Translations under genes and position numbers: made by a program
Notes under the pieces: generated by a model
Told to the model about the DNA's origin: nothing
The model's input: the letters and a program-made list of their open reading frames with translations, nothing else
The model's database searches: none
Part shown: positions 1 through 7,698 of the stretch, piece by piece
Numbering within the stretch: the first letter of the stretch is position 1
Layout of the letters: every line of letters starts with the position of its first letter
Origin: Methanoregulaceae archaeon
GTDB taxonomy: Archaea; Halobacteriota; Methanomicrobia; Methanomicrobiales; Methanospirillaceae
Assembly (NCBI GenBank): GCA_028679275.1
Contig: JAJRBV010000023.1
Location: forward strand, 1 to 15,560
DNA length: 15,560 nucleotides
Direction of reading: 5' to 3'

Positions 1-2
1 GC

Positions 3-101
3 GGAAGAAAACAGGGACTCGTCCGCAGGTACCACATCATGTTCTGCAGGCAGTGTTTCCGGGAATGGGCCCAGAAGATGGGTTTCAAAAAGATGAACTG
101 A
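3..101 (+). CDS. rps14: 30S ribosomal protein S14 (uS14), 3' end only
   Basis: Only the last 32 codons lie in the window; the 5' part is cut by the left edge. The visible peptide starts with [15 protein letters not shown] and ends QKMGFKKMN. The CRQC pair is the second half of the zinc-binding C2-C2 knuckle of archaeal S14/S29e; the first Cys pair would lie upstream. S14 binds the head of the 30S subunit. The frame was identified by translating all three plus frames. The TGA stop (99-101) runs directly into the AGGAGG ribosome binding site of the next gene, which is the expected S14-S8 order of an archaeal spc operon. Confidence 0.93.
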   Translation, partial: GRKQGLVRRYHIMFCRQCFREWAQKMGFKKMN

Positions 102-114
102 GGAGGAAGTGCAC

Positions 115-507
115 ATGGGAATATTAAACACAATAGCAGACGGGATGAGTGCGCTGAAGAACGCTGCCGATGGCGGCAAACCCGGCGTGCTTATCGAGCC
201 GGCAGGCAAACTCCTCGGAGCAATGTTCCGGATCATGCAGGAATCAGGGTATATCAGCGGATTTGAGTACCTTGATGACGGTCGCGGCGGCCAGTTCCTC
301 GTCCAGCTGAATGGCAGGATCAACAAGTGCGGCGCGATATCGCCCCGCTATTCAGTCCAGCTGAGCGAACTTGAGTACTGGGAGACCCAGTACCTTCCCG
401 GGAAAAATTTCGGGATCCTGATCCTGTCAACTTCGAAGGGTGTCATGACCCACGAACAGGCCCGGAAGGAAGGGGTCGGTGGGGAACTCCTCGGGTATGT
501 ATATTGA
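115..507 (+). CDS. rps8: 30S ribosomal protein S8 (uS8)
   Basis: S8 is a primary 16S rRNA-binding protein (central domain) and in many organisms also a translational regulator of the spc operon. The 130-residue product has the usual archaeal length and the family signature STSKGVMTH at residues 105-113 near the C-terminus. I chose ATG 115 over an in-frame GTG at 109: AGGAGG at 101-106 sits 8 nt before 115 but only 2 nt before 109, and the product then begins [12 protein letters not shown], as archaeal S8 proteins do. It lies 13 nt after S14 and its stop overlaps the ribosome binding site of L6. Confidence 0.96.
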   Translation: MGILNTIADGMSALKNAADGGKPGVLIEPAGKLLGAMFRIMQESGYISGFEYLDDGRGGQFLVQLNGRINKCGAISPRYSVQLSELEYWETQYLPGKNFGILILSTSKGVMTHEQARKEGVGGELLGYVY

Positions 508-517
508 GGTGCAGACA

Positions 518-1042
518 ATGGCAGCAATAAGAAAAGTAACCATACCCGACGGAGTATCGATCGATCTTGAGGGGACGGTGCTGAAAGTCAGGGGGCCGAA
601 AGGTCAGCTTGAACGCAGTGTCCGGTTCCCGCAGATCACTACCGTTTTGGAAGACAATGATGTGATCTTCTCTACCGAGTCGGACCGGAAAAGCGTGATT
701 GCCATGGTGGGCACCTTCGCTGCACACACGAAAAATATGTGCCGTGGTGTCAGCCAGGGATTCGAGTACCGGATGAAGGTGGTCTACAGCCACTTCCCCA
801 TCCAGCTCAAACTCCAGGGCAACCGCCTCGAGATCAACAATTTCCTTGGAGAGAAGAAGGCCCGGCATGCAACAATCGTTCATGGTGTAACGGCAAAGAT
901 CGGTAATGACGAGATTGTGCTCTCCGGAATCGACAAGGAACTCCTTGGCACTACATCGGCAAATATTGAACACGCGACCAAGATTCGGGACCGTGACCCT
1001 CGTATTTTCCAGGATGGAATTTATATTGTGGAGAGGGCGTGA
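518..1042 (+). CDS. rpl6: 50S ribosomal protein L6 (uL6)
   Basis: The 174-residue protein begins MAAIRKVTIPDGVSI and continues with LKVRGPKGQLER, the N-terminal L6 domain pattern, followed by the second L6 domain that binds 23S rRNA near the sarcin-ricin loop. Longer in-frame starts exist at 479 and 497, but ATG 518 follows the GAGGTG ribosome binding site (506-511) by 6 nt and gives the family's normal N-terminus. The gene lies 10 nt after S8, and its TGA overlaps the ATG I chose for L32e, which suggests coupled translation. Confidence 0.95.
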   Translation: MAAIRKVTIPDGVSIDLEGTVLKVRGPKGQLERSVRFPQITTVLEDNDVIFSTESDRKSVIAMVGTFAAHTKNMCRGVSQGFEYRMKVVYSHFPIQLKLQGNRLEINNFLGEKKARHATIVHGVTAKIGNDEIVLSGIDKELLGTTSANIEHATKIRDRDPRIFQDGIYIVERA

Positions 1043-1458
1043 TGGAAATGGCCGATGAAAAGAAAAGGTTGATCCAGGTCCGCTCCGACAAATCAGCCAC
1101 ATTCAAGCGTGACGGGGCCGGTAAGAAGAAGCAACTCTCCGAATCCTGGAGAATGCCCCGTGGGCTCCATTCCAAGAAGCGGAGACAGAAGAAGGCGAAG
1201 GGACCGCTCCCGACACCGGGATATGGCAGCCCTGTTGCAGTAAGGGGGATGCACCCGAGCGGCTTTCATGAAGTCCGGGTGTTCACTCCTGCCGAGCTCG
1301 AGGGGCTCAACCCTTCGGAAGATGCAATTCGTATCGGTGCAACGGTGGGAAATAAAAAGCGCCTGGTGATACAGGAGCAGGCAGTTGCTGCAGGACTCAG
1401 GATCCTGAACCCGCGTGATATCAGACCTGCAGGACAGGAGGCGAAGAGCAATGACTGA
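1042..1458 (+). CDS. rpl32e: 50S ribosomal protein L32e (eL32)
   Basis: This is an archaeal/eukaryotic-specific large-subunit protein, whose presence in the spc cluster is diagnostic for archaea. The 138-residue product has the basic core SWRMPRGLHSKKR followed by KAKGPLPTPGYGSP and, later, the segment HPSGFHEVRVF, all characteristic of L32e. Three start codons are possible: GTG 1039, ATG 1042 and ATG 1048. ATG 1042 overlaps the L6 TGA by one base and follows a GAGG at 1033-1036, so I use it, but 1048 cannot be excluded. The 3' end overlaps L19e by 8 nt. Confidence 0.93.
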   Translation: MEMADEKKRLIQVRSDKSATFKRDGAGKKKQLSESWRMPRGLHSKKRRQKKAKGPLPTPGYGSPVAVRGMHPSGFHEVRVFTPAELEGLNPSEDAIRIGATVGNKKRLVIQEQAVAAGLRILNPRDIRPAGQEAKSND

Positions 1459-1903
1459 TATCGCGAACCAGCGCCGCGTCGCTGCAGCCATCCTTGGCTG
1501 TGGCACACACCGGGTATGGTTTGATCCCGATCGTCTCACTGACATCCAGAATGCGATATCGCGCGAGGATATCAGGGGGCTTATCGGAGAGGGAGCTATC
1601 AAGCCGCGGCAGATCCAGGGCAACAGCCGTGGGAGAGCCCGTGCACTGATGGCGAAGCGTTCGTACGGCCACTGCAAGGGACCCGGGAGGCGCAAGGGTG
1701 CGGCCGGGGCAAGGAATCCTTCGAAAAGGTACTGGATCCAGAAGATCAGGGCAATCAGGAAAACCCTTGTTGAGCTCCGCGAGAGTGGAGAGATTGAACC
1801 TCACCTCTACCGTGCGCTGTACAGGAAGGCTGCCGGCGGCCAGTTCAGGAACGTGGCACATCTCAAAGCCCAAATCGGGATCATTTCGGGGAGGATGAAG
1901 TAA
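1451..1903 (+). CDS. rpl19e: 50S ribosomal protein L19e (eL19)
   Basis: This archaeal/eukaryotic-specific 50S protein has 150 residues, the normal archaeal length. It opens with MTDIANQRRVAAAILGCG, then a VWFDPDR segment, a strongly basic middle (GRARALMAKRSYGHCKG, PGRRKGAAGARNP) and a C-terminal helical region with LYRKAAGGQFR. A longer reading frame exists from 1415, but ATG 1451 is preceded by GGAGG at 1437-1441 with 9 nt spacing and gives the conserved N-terminus. The start lies inside the last codons of L32e (8 nt overlap). Confidence 0.95.
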   Translation: MTDIANQRRVAAAILGCGTHRVWFDPDRLTDIQNAISREDIRGLIGEGAIKPRQIQGNSRGRARALMAKRSYGHCKGPGRRKGAAGARNPSKRYWIQKIRAIRKTLVELRESGEIEPHLYRALYRKAAGGQFRNVAHLKAQIGIISGRMK

Positions 1904-1904
1904 C

Positions 1905-2432
1905 ATGGCGACAGGACCTCGTTACTTCGTTCCTTTCCGGAGGCGAAAGGAAGGGAGGACCGATTACTACAAACGGGCAAAACTTGTCGTGTCCGACCGC
2001 CCGAGGATGGTAGTACGGAAGACGAACCGGCAGATACTCATCCAGCTGGTATCAGCAGAAATGGACGGCGACCGTACCCTCGTCACCGCCAGTTCAGCCG
2101 AGCTGAAGCGATTCGGCTATAAAGGATCGACATCTGCCACCCCTGCAGCATACCTGACCGGTATGCTCTTTGCGGTGAAGGCGCTGAATGCGGACCAGGA
2201 CCGGGCTGTCCTCGATATCGGGCTGCACCGGGCAACACCAGGCAACCGGGTCTTTGCAGCGCTCAAGGGAGCGGTAGCTGCAGGCCTTGATGTACCGCAC
2301 GGCGAGCAGATTCTTCCCGATGACGATCGGGTAAAAGGTGCGCATATCGCTGCATTTGCACCGGATCGTGCAGGAGATCTGGTGCAAAACGTGGAAGAGA
2401 CAATCGACGCCATCATGAAGGAGTTGAGGTGA
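1905..2432 (+). CDS. rpl18: 50S ribosomal protein L18 (uL18)
   Basis: This is the 5S rRNA-binding protein of the central protuberance. The 175-residue archaeal form begins [24 protein letters not shown] and has the conserved [15 protein letters not shown] strand region and the segment GLDVPHGE in its C-terminal half. The archaeal/eukaryotic N-terminal extension is present, which makes it longer than bacterial L18. ATG 1905 lies one base after the L19e stop; the GGGGAGG ribosome binding site lies within the end of L19e. S5 follows after a single base. Confidence 0.95.
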   Translation: MATGPRYFVPFRRRKEGRTDYYKRAKLVVSDRPRMVVRKTNRQILIQLVSAEMDGDRTLVTASSAELKRFGYKGSTSATPAAYLTGMLFAVKALNADQDRAVLDIGLHRATPGNRVFAALKGAVAAGLDVPHGEQILPDDDRVKGAHIAAFAPDRAGDLVQNVEETIDAIMKELR

Positions 2433-2433
2433 G

Positions 2434-3051
2434 ATGCCTTACGAAAAGACAGAATGGGTACCGCTTACCGGTCTTGGAAGGATGGTAGCATCCGGAGAGA
2501 TCACCAGCATCGACCAGGTGCTTGAGAGCGGCCGCCCTATCAAGGAGCCCGAGATCGTCGATTCATTTCTCCCGGATCTCGAGGATGAAGTCCTCGATAT
2601 CCAGATGGTCCAGCGCATGACCGATTCAGGGCGCAGGGTCAAGTTCAGGGCGGTAGTCGTCGTTGGGAACCGTAACGGCTATATCGGATTTGGCCAGGGG
2701 AAGGACTCCCAGGTCGGAGATGCGATAAAGAAAGCCATTGTGGATGCAAAGATGAACGTGATCAAGGTGCGGCGTGGCTGCGGATCCTGGGAGTGCGGTT
2801 GCGATGCCACCCATTCCATCCCGATGAAGGTGGAGGGTGCGGCAGGGAGCGTCAGGGTGACCCTCAAGCCAGCACCCCAGGGTATCGGCCTTGTCACCGG
2901 GGAAATCAGCAGGAAAGTGCTTGAGCTTGCCGGTATCAAGGACGCCTGGACATTCTCGAAGGGACAGACCAGGACGACCATCAATTTTGCAAAAGCTACG
3001 TTCAACGCGCTTAGGGCAACCAACATGATCAGGCGCGGGGGGTCAGAATAA
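2434..3051 (+). CDS. rps5: 30S ribosomal protein S5 (uS5)
   Basis: S5 lies at the mRNA entry side of the 30S subunit and contributes to decoding accuracy. The 205-residue product has the N-terminal double-stranded-RNA-binding-like domain ([21 protein letters not shown], about residues 67-87, with the following [12 protein letters not shown] helix) and a C-terminal domain with [14 protein letters not shown] Cys-rich segment [11 protein letters not shown] is typical of archaeal S5. ATG 2434 is preceded by a GAGGTGAG ribosome binding site that overlaps the L18 stop. The TAA overlaps the ATG of L30 by one base. Confidence 0.96.
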   Translation: MPYEKTEWVPLTGLGRMVASGEITSIDQVLESGRPIKEPEIVDSFLPDLEDEVLDIQMVQRMTDSGRRVKFRAVVVVGNRNGYIGFGQGKDSQVGDAIKKAIVDAKMNVIKVRRGCGSWECGCDATHSIPMKVEGAAGSVRVTLKPAPQGIGLVTGEISRKVLELAGIKDAWTFSKGQTRTTINFAKATFNALRATNMIRRGGSE

Positions 3052-3512
3052 TGTACGCGATTGTCCAGGTGCGGGGAGTCGTGAAAACCCGCAGGGAGAT
3101 CAAGGACACGCTCAAGATGCTCCGCCTCCACCATATCAACCACTGCGTCCTTGTGCCGGACACCCCTGAGTATCTCGGCATGATCCGGAAAGTCAAGGAT
3201 TTTGTGGCCTATGGCGAGGTTGATGCGGTTACCATCGAGACAATCCTCCGCACGCGGGGACGGGTTGTCGGGGACACTCACCTCACGGATGAGTACGTAA
3301 AGTCCAACTCGCTGTATTCGGGGATAACGGAGTTCGCGGCAGCCCTTGCTTCAGGTGAAACACGGCTGATCGACATGCCGGGATTAAAACCGGTGCTCCG
3401 TCTCCACCCGCCACGGAAAGGATACAGGACTATCAAGCGAACCGCCCAGCAGGGAGGGGCGCTCGGGTATTACGGGAAGGAGATAAATTCTCTCCTTCAC
3501 AGGATGAGGTGA
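3051..3512 (+). CDS. rpl30: 50S ribosomal protein L30 (uL30)
   Basis: The 153-residue product is the long archaeal form of L30 (bacterial L30 has about 60 residues). It begins [21 protein letters not shown], the conserved N-terminal strand-helix of the L30 ferredoxin-like fold, followed by LRLHHINHCVLVPDT. The C-terminal extension specific to archaea and eukaryotes includes LHPPRKGYRTIKR. The start codon overlaps the S5 stop (TAATG). A GAGGTGA ribosome binding site for L15 overlaps its own stop. Confidence 0.95.
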   Translation: MYAIVQVRGVVKTRREIKDTLKMLRLHHINHCVLVPDTPEYLGMIRKVKDFVAYGEVDAVTIETILRTRGRVVGDTHLTDEYVKSNSLYSGITEFAAALASGETRLIDMPGLKPVLRLHPPRKGYRTIKRTAQQGGALGYYGKEINSLLHRMR

Positions 3513-3518
3513 AGAGCG

Positions 3519-3944
3519 ATGCCGGTAAACAAGCGTTCAAAATACCGCGGATCGCGGACGTGCGGCGGGGGTACCCATAAGAACCGGCGCGGAGCTGGTA
3601 ACCGGGGAGGAAGAGGAAGGGCAGGCCACCGCGATCACCGGTTCTCGCATTACCTCCTGTATGGCGAAATCCATAACGGGAAAAACGGTTTTTATAACCA
3701 GACCACAAGGGCAATGCGGGTCCTCTCCATCGGGGAGATCGATCAGATGGTGCCCGCCCTCCTTTCCGGGGGTAAGGCTCTCCGGGAAGGGGATGCCGTC
3801 ACTATCAATGCGGATCAGATCGGTATCGATAAGATACTTGGGAGCGGAAAAGTCACTTTGAAGATGATTATAACTGCGAGAGCATTCTCGGCGCAGGCAA
3901 AGAGCAAGATAGAGGCAATGGGTGGTCAGGCCCTGGTCATCTGA
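3519..3944 (+). CDS. rpl15: 50S ribosomal protein L15 (uL15)
   Basis: The 141-residue protein starts with a very Gly/Arg/His-rich tail (KYRGSRTCGGGTHKNRR, then GNRGGRGRAGHRDHRF) that threads into 23S rRNA. A globular C-terminal domain with LGSGKVT and ARAFSAQAKSKIEAMGG follows, typical of archaeal L15. ATG 3519 is 6 nt after L30 and follows GAGGTGAAG. The gene is separated from secY by only 20 nt, which contain the secY ribosome binding site and no visible terminator. Confidence 0.95.
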   Translation: MPVNKRSKYRGSRTCGGGTHKNRRGAGNRGGRGRAGHRDHRFSHYLLYGEIHNGKNGFYNQTTRAMRVLSIGEIDQMVPALLSGGKALREGDAVTINADQIGIDKILGSGKVTLKMIITARAFSAQAKSKIEAMGGQALVI

Positions 3945-3964
3945 CCAATTTTTAGGGTGTAAGT

Positions 3965-5404
3965 ATGGGTACACTGTTGGACCGAATGGAACCGCTGCTG
4001 GCTGCAATGCCGGCAGTAAAAAGCCCTGAAGGCCATGTCCATTTCAAGAACAAGCTGTTATGGACCGCTGGCATCCTCATCCTGTATTTCGTGATGACCA
4101 ATATCCCGCTCTGGGGACTTGATCCGAATTCACAGGATCTCTTCCAGTACTACCGTGCGCTTCTCGCGGGCGCGAGCGGATCCCTGGTCCAGCTGGGTAT
4201 TGGCCCGATCGTCACGGCATCCATCGTCCTGCAGCTCCTGAAGGGTGCGGATATCCTGCATATCGACACCTCTGAGGTGCGGGGGCAGGTCCTGTACATG
4301 GGCCTCCAGAAGCTCCTGATCTTTGTGATGATATTCATCGAGGCCCTCCCGAATCTTATCGGAGGATTTCTCCTGCCGGATCCTGTCATCGCAGACATGT
4401 TCTTCGGTGGGAGCCTTTTTGCCGTCTCGCTGATCATATTCATCCAGATCTGCATCGGCGGGGTGCTGATCATGTTCATGGATGAAGTGGTCACCAAATG
4501 GGGTATCGGATCCGGGGTGGGCCTGTTTATCATCGCCGGAATATCCCAGGCTATTATCAACGGGCTGATCAGCTGGATACCGGTCACAGACCAGTATGCT
4601 GTGGGATTCTTCCCGAGACTTGTCCAGGTGCTTCTTGACGGGGCTGATTTCCTCCAGTATATGGGTCCGGAAATGCTTGCCTTCATCACAACGATCGCAA
4701 TCTTCCTGATCGTCACGTACGTTGAATCCACGAGGATTGAGATCCCGCTCGCACATGCTCAGGTAAGGGGAGCGAGAGCACGATTTCCCGTAAAATTGAT
4801 CTATGCCAGCGTGTTGCCCATGATCCTTGTCCGGGTGCTGCAGGCCAATATCCAGATGATAGGACTTTTCCTTTATAATATCGGGATCACGATCTTTGGA
4901 ACCTACCAGGGGGCCCAGGCGGTCAGTGGCCTGATGTATTACCTTGCACCCATCAACGGCCCCAGCGACTGGATGTGGTGGAATCCTGCATACAATATTA
5001 CCAATGCCCCCTGGGAGATCATGATCCGCCTGGGCATTGATGTCACCTTCATGGTGGTGGGCGGTGCAGTCTTTGCCCTCTTCTGGATCAAGACGGCAGG
5101 TCTTGACTCAAAGGATGTGGCCCGCCAGATCCAGCTCTCGGGGATGTCAATCCCCGGCTACCGGAGGAATCCCCAGGTCCTTGAGAAGTACCTTGACCGG
5201 TACATCCCCCGGGTTACGGTAATCGGCGGAGTATTTATCGGGGTTCTCTCGGTCTTTGCAAACCTGTTTGGTGTGATCGGGGCGGTAAGCGGGACAGGTC
5301 TCCTTCTGACGGTGAGTATCACGTACCGGCTCTATGAAGAGATTGCAAGCCAGCAGATCATGGAGATGTACCCGTTCATGAGGACGTTCTTTGGTAAGGA
5401 GTGA
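3965..5404 (+). CDS. secY: Preprotein translocase subunit SecY (Sec61 alpha)
   Basis: SecY forms the central protein-conducting channel of the Sec translocon and works with SecE and Sec61 beta, which are not in this window. The 479-residue product has about ten hydrophobic segments. It carries family markers such as the early plug-region pattern SGSLVQLGIGPIVTASIVLQ and the segment WGIGSGVGLFI. The large cytoplasmic loop carries the basic stretch TRIEIPLAHAQVRGARARFPVK, which contacts the ribosome. The start at ATG 3965 follows AGGGTG at 3953-3958. The stop overlaps the ribosome binding site of the adenylate kinase gene. Placement after L15 is conserved in archaea and bacteria. Confidence 0.97.
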   Translation: MGTLLDRMEPLLAAMPAVKSPEGHVHFKNKLLWTAGILILYFVMTNIPLWGLDPNSQDLFQYYRALLAGASGSLVQLGIGPIVTASIVLQLLKGADILHIDTSEVRGQVLYMGLQKLLIFVMIFIEALPNLIGGFLLPDPVIADMFFGGSLFAVSLIIFIQICIGGVLIMFMDEVVTKWGIGSGVGLFIIAGISQAIINGLISWIPVTDQYAVGFFPRLVQVLLDGADFLQYMGPEMLAFITTIAIFLIVTYVESTRIEIPLAHAQVRGARARFPVKLIYASVLPMILVRVLQANIQMIGLFLYNIGITIFGTYQGAQAVSGLMYYLAPINGPSDWMWWNPAYNITNAPWEIMIRLGIDVTFMVVGGAVFALFWIKTAGLDSKDVARQIQLSGMSIPGYRRNPQVLEKYLDRYIPRVTVIGGVFIGVLSVFANLFGVIGAVSGTGLLLTVSITYRLYEEIASQQIMEMYPFMRTFFGKE

Positions 5405-5406
5405 GT

Positions 5407-5979
5407 ATGAAAGGGAGGTGTGTTATCGTTACCGGTGTTCCCGGTGTTGGGAAGACCACGGTGGTGAATGGTGCGCTGAAGCTTCTGGATGGAGAGGGGA
5501 TTTCCTATAAAACCCTCAATTTCGGGACGTACATGTTCGAAATTGCCCAGAAGGAAGGCATCGCAAAAGACCGCGATGAGATGCGAAGGCTCCAAAAAGA
5601 TATCCAGAAAAAGCTTCAGAAACATGCTGCCCAGGCGATGGCAAAAGAAGAGGGAAATGTCCTCATCGATACCCATGCATCGGTAAAAACGCCGAATGGA
5701 TACCTGGCAGGGCTCCCCGAATGGGTGCTCCGGGAGCTGATGCCGGATACCATTGTTCTTGTTGAGACCAACGAAGACCAGATCCTTATCCGGAGGCTCA
5801 CCGATGAGACCCGGACCCGCGATCTCGAGGGATCCTACAGTATCGGCGAGCACCAGCAGTTCAACCGGGCTATCGCAGCAGCCTATTCCATGATGACCGG
5901 ATGTACCATCAAGTATATCACAAACGCCGACCTCCTTCTTGAAAAAGCAGTGGAAGACATGGCAGCGGTTCTCAGGTGA
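5407..5979 (+). CDS. adkA: Archaeal-type adenylate kinase
   Basis: It transfers phosphate between ATP and AMP to give ADP in the cytoplasm. The 190-residue product begins MKGRCVIVTGVPGVGKTT with a P-loop at residues 10-18, and has the archaeal AdkA layout, which lacks the bacterial LID Cys motif. A segment IDTHASVKTPNGYLAGLP and the basic REDDENSITY-type run RRLTDETRTRD lie in the second half. I chose ATG 5407 over GTG 5401 because the GGAGTGA ribosome binding site (5398-5404) overlaps 5401. It follows secY by 2 nt. Archaea often place adk between secY and a DUF106 gene, as here. Confidence 0.92.
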   Translation: MKGRCVIVTGVPGVGKTTVVNGALKLLDGEGISYKTLNFGTYMFEIAQKEGIAKDRDEMRRLQKDIQKKLQKHAAQAMAKEEGNVLIDTHASVKTPNGYLAGLPEWVLRELMPDTIVLVETNEDQILIRRLTDETRTRDLEGSYSIGEHQQFNRAIAAAYSMMTGCTIKYITNADLLLEKAVEDMAAVLR

Positions 5980-5984
5980 TCGAA

Positions 5985-6584
5985 ATGGCAAAGCGGAGTT
6001 ACGGGGGGATCATCGCCATTATCGTGGCGATGGTGCTGATATTCTCTTACAGTATACCGGGGATCAAGGATGCCGTTGGCGGGTTTATCGATGTTATCTT
6101 CGGACCTCTTGCCGGAAATCTCCCGTTTTATATCTTTATTGTCATCCTGTCCACCCTGACCGCAGTCTATTCATCCATCATCCAGAAATACACCATTGAT
6201 TATGATAAGATGCAGGAAACCCAGGAACGGATGAAAGCCTTCCAGAAGGAGTACCGGGAAGCGCAACTATCGGGAGACGAAAAGAGGGTGAAGAAGCTTG
6301 ATGCCAAAAGGGACAAGATGATGAAAGATCAGCTCGAGATGTCCCAGCAGCAGTTCAAGCCGATGGCATATATCCTCATTTTATCAGTGCCCATCTTCTT
6401 CTGGCTCCTCTACCGCCTGAATAATTTCCCGGAAAACATCGGAATCACCATGCCGTTCTTCGGGCCCCATCTCTTATCAGATTTCGTACTCGGTCCGATC
6501 CCGGCATGGATTCTCTGGTATATGATCTGCTCCCTTACCATCAGCCAGGTGGTCAGGAAATCCCTTAATATCGGGGGAATCTGA
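5985..6584 (+). CDS. DUF106/EMC3-type membrane protein, probable archaeal Oxa1/YidC-like insertase
   Basis: The 199-residue protein has a hydrophobic segment at about residues 8-25, a second at about 46-64, and a long charged stretch at about 72-118 (MQETQERMKAFQKEY, then GDEKRVKKLDAKRDKMMKD) predicted to be a cytosolic coiled coil. Two more membrane segments follow (about 127-146 and 170-190). This matches the archaeal DUF106 family, related to EMC3, GET1 and YidC/Oxa1 proteins that insert membrane proteins. The start at ATG 5985 follows the strong AGGTGATC ribosome binding site (5974-5981), so the earlier GTG 5976 is unlikely. The role as insertase is inferred from the family and from the secY operon context. 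The stop overlaps the next ATG (TGATG). Confidence 0.88.
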   Translation: MAKRSYGGIIAIIVAMVLIFSYSIPGIKDAVGGFIDVIFGPLAGNLPFYIFIVILSTLTAVYSSIIQKYTIDYDKMQETQERMKAFQKEYREAQLSGDEKRVKKLDAKRDKMMKDQLEMSQQQFKPMAYILILSVPIFFWLLYRLNNFPENIGITMPFFGPHLLSDFVLGPIPAWILWYMICSLTISQVVRKSLNIGGI

Positions 6585-7120
6585 TGCGGATAACAGTGAG
6601 TGGTCTTCCCGGAAGCGGGACCACCTCACTGGCGCGATACCTTGCAGATATCCTCGGGACTGACCTGATCTCTGCCGGAGAGGTGTTCCGGCAGATGGCA
6701 CAGGAGCACGGGATGGAGCTGGCAGAATTCGGAAGGCTCGCAGAGTCCGATCCGTCGTTTGACCGGCAGATCGATGAGCGTCAGAAGGAGATCGCTCTGG
6801 CGCATGATACCATCGTGGTGGAAGGCCGGCTTTCAGGATGGTTTGTCCCTGAAGCAGACCTGAAAATCTGGCTCTATGCATCCCCTGAATGCAGGGTGAC
6901 CCGGATCCAGACCCGGGACATCATACAAAACCCTGGTGCTGCAGCACAGCTGACCCGTGAGCGGGAGTCCTGTGAAGCGGTACGATATAAAAGCTATTAT
7001 GGAATTGATATCGGGGATATGTCCCCGTATCATATCGTGCTGAACTCTGAGCGGTTTTTGGTGGAAGAGCTTGGCACGATTGTCTGCTCCGCGATAGGGA
7101 TCATAAGGCACCGGAGTTGA
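6584..7120 (+). CDS. cmk: Archaeal cytidylate (CMP) kinase
   Basis: It phosphorylates CMP and dCMP using ATP. The 178-residue protein opens with MRITVSGLPGSGTTSLAR; the P-loop at residues 7-15 carries Thr at the place where most kinases have the Walker A Lys, which is usual for the archaeal Cmk group. It also has ISAGEVFRQMA (nucleotide-binding helix) and IVVEGRLSGWF. The start overlaps the DUF106 stop by one base, so translation is probably coupled. A GC hairpin with a T run lies directly after the stop, making this the last gene of the operon. Confidence 0.9.
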   Translation: MRITVSGLPGSGTTSLARYLADILGTDLISAGEVFRQMAQEHGMELAEFGRLAESDPSFDRQIDERQKEIALAHDTIVVEGRLSGWFVPEADLKIWLYASPECRVTRIQTRDIIQNPGAAAQLTRERESCEAVRYKSYYGIDIGDMSPYHIVLNSERFLVEELGTIVCSAIGIIRHRS

Positions 7121-7122
7121 AG

Positions 7123-7145
7123 AACGGGGCGGGATCCCCGTTTTC
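7123..7145 (+). terminator. Probable terminator of the ribosomal/secY operon
   Basis: A perfect 7-bp stem AACGGGG (7123-7129) / CCCCGTT (7136-7142) closes a 6-nt loop and leads into a TTTT run (7141-7144). It begins 3 nt after the cmk stop. Archaeal termination mostly needs the U tract, which is short here, so the hairpin may add to it or protect the 3' end. Confidence 0.6.
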
Positions 7146-7216
7146 CTGACCGGGTGGTTTCTCATTCTTCGCTCTGAATTTCAGGAGTGGTGACGGAGAC
7201 GGTGAAAAGACCTATC

Positions 7217-7225
7217 TGTATATAC
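7217..7225 (+). promoter_or_regulatory. Probable TATA box for the GNAT-DUF2156 unit
   Basis: TGTATATAC with a TATATA core at 7219-7224 lies about 50 nt before the GNAT start and after the operon terminator. A start of transcription about 25 nt downstream (near 7247) would give a leader of about 24 nt that contains GGAG at 7256-7259. This is inferred from archaeal promoter spacing. Confidence 0.5.
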
Positions 7226-7270
7226 GTGGACACAGAATATGTTTTTACGCTAACCGGAGCCTTTTGAACG

Positions 7271-7693
7271 ATGGAATCTGACATTTCCGTGCATATTGTA
7301 AAAGAGTGGGAAAGCACTGCCCTGGTGAATCTGTATAAAGCCGGGGGATGGTGGCTGCAGGATCACGATCCTGCACATCTGCCTGCCCTGGTCAGGTCGA
7401 GCTTTGCCTTTGCGATTGCAGTTGATGGTGCTACCGGGCGTTCGGTAGGAATGGGGCGGGTCATTTCTGACGGAGTAGCCGATGGCTACATCCAGGATCT
7501 GGTGGTAATCCCGGAATTCCGGGGAAAGGGGGTGGGAAAAAAGATCATCCGGACTCTTCTTGCCTACTGTTACGACAGAAAAATTACCTGGATCGGGCTG
7601 ATTGCAGAGCCGGGAACCGAGGAGTTTTATGCATCGGTCGGGTTTTCCCGTATGAAGGATCATATCCCGATGCGGTATCGCGGGAGGCTGTGA
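7271..7693 (+). CDS. GNAT family N-acetyltransferase (140 aa)
   Basis: This is a single GNAT domain. The acetyl-CoA pyrophosphate-binding motif R-x-x-G-x-G is at residues 84-89 (EFRGKGVGK), preceded by the beta-4 strand YIQDLVVIP and followed by the helix KIIRTLLAY. FYASVGFSRM (119-128) is the usual C-terminal GNAT strand-turn. The substrate is not evident; small GNATs of this size acetylate amines or protein N-termini. ATG 7271 lies 11 nt after GGAG (7256-7259). It overlaps or abuts the downstream DUF2156 gene, whose ribosome binding site (GGGAGG, 7682-7687) is inside its last codons. Confidence 0.88.
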   Translation: MESDISVHIVKEWESTALVNLYKAGGWWLQDHDPAHLPALVRSSFAFAIAVDGATGRSVGMGRVISDGVADGYIQDLVVIPEFRGKGVGKKIIRTLLAYCYDRKITWIGLIAEPGTEEFYASVGFSRMKDHIPMRYRGRL

Positions 7694-7698
7694 CAGGG

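Noticed and set aside
443..1102. Long minus-strand open frame opposite S8, L6 and the start of L32e
   Set aside because: It lies antisense to clear ribosomal genes, has no family resemblance and reflects the codon bias of the plus-strand genes. The same holds for the other antisense frames at 1093-1906, 2679-3281, 3537-4007, 4130-4756 and 5332-5991.
6584..6640. Possible damage to the Cmk P-loop, because the Walker A Lys is replaced by Thr
   Set aside because: GSGTT is the usual form in archaeal CMP kinases, so it is not a loss-of-function sign.
7121..7270. Possible tRNA or small RNA gene between cmk and the GNAT gene
   Set aside because: I found no cloverleaf or TTCRA arm; the stretch is explained by a terminator hairpin and a TATA box.
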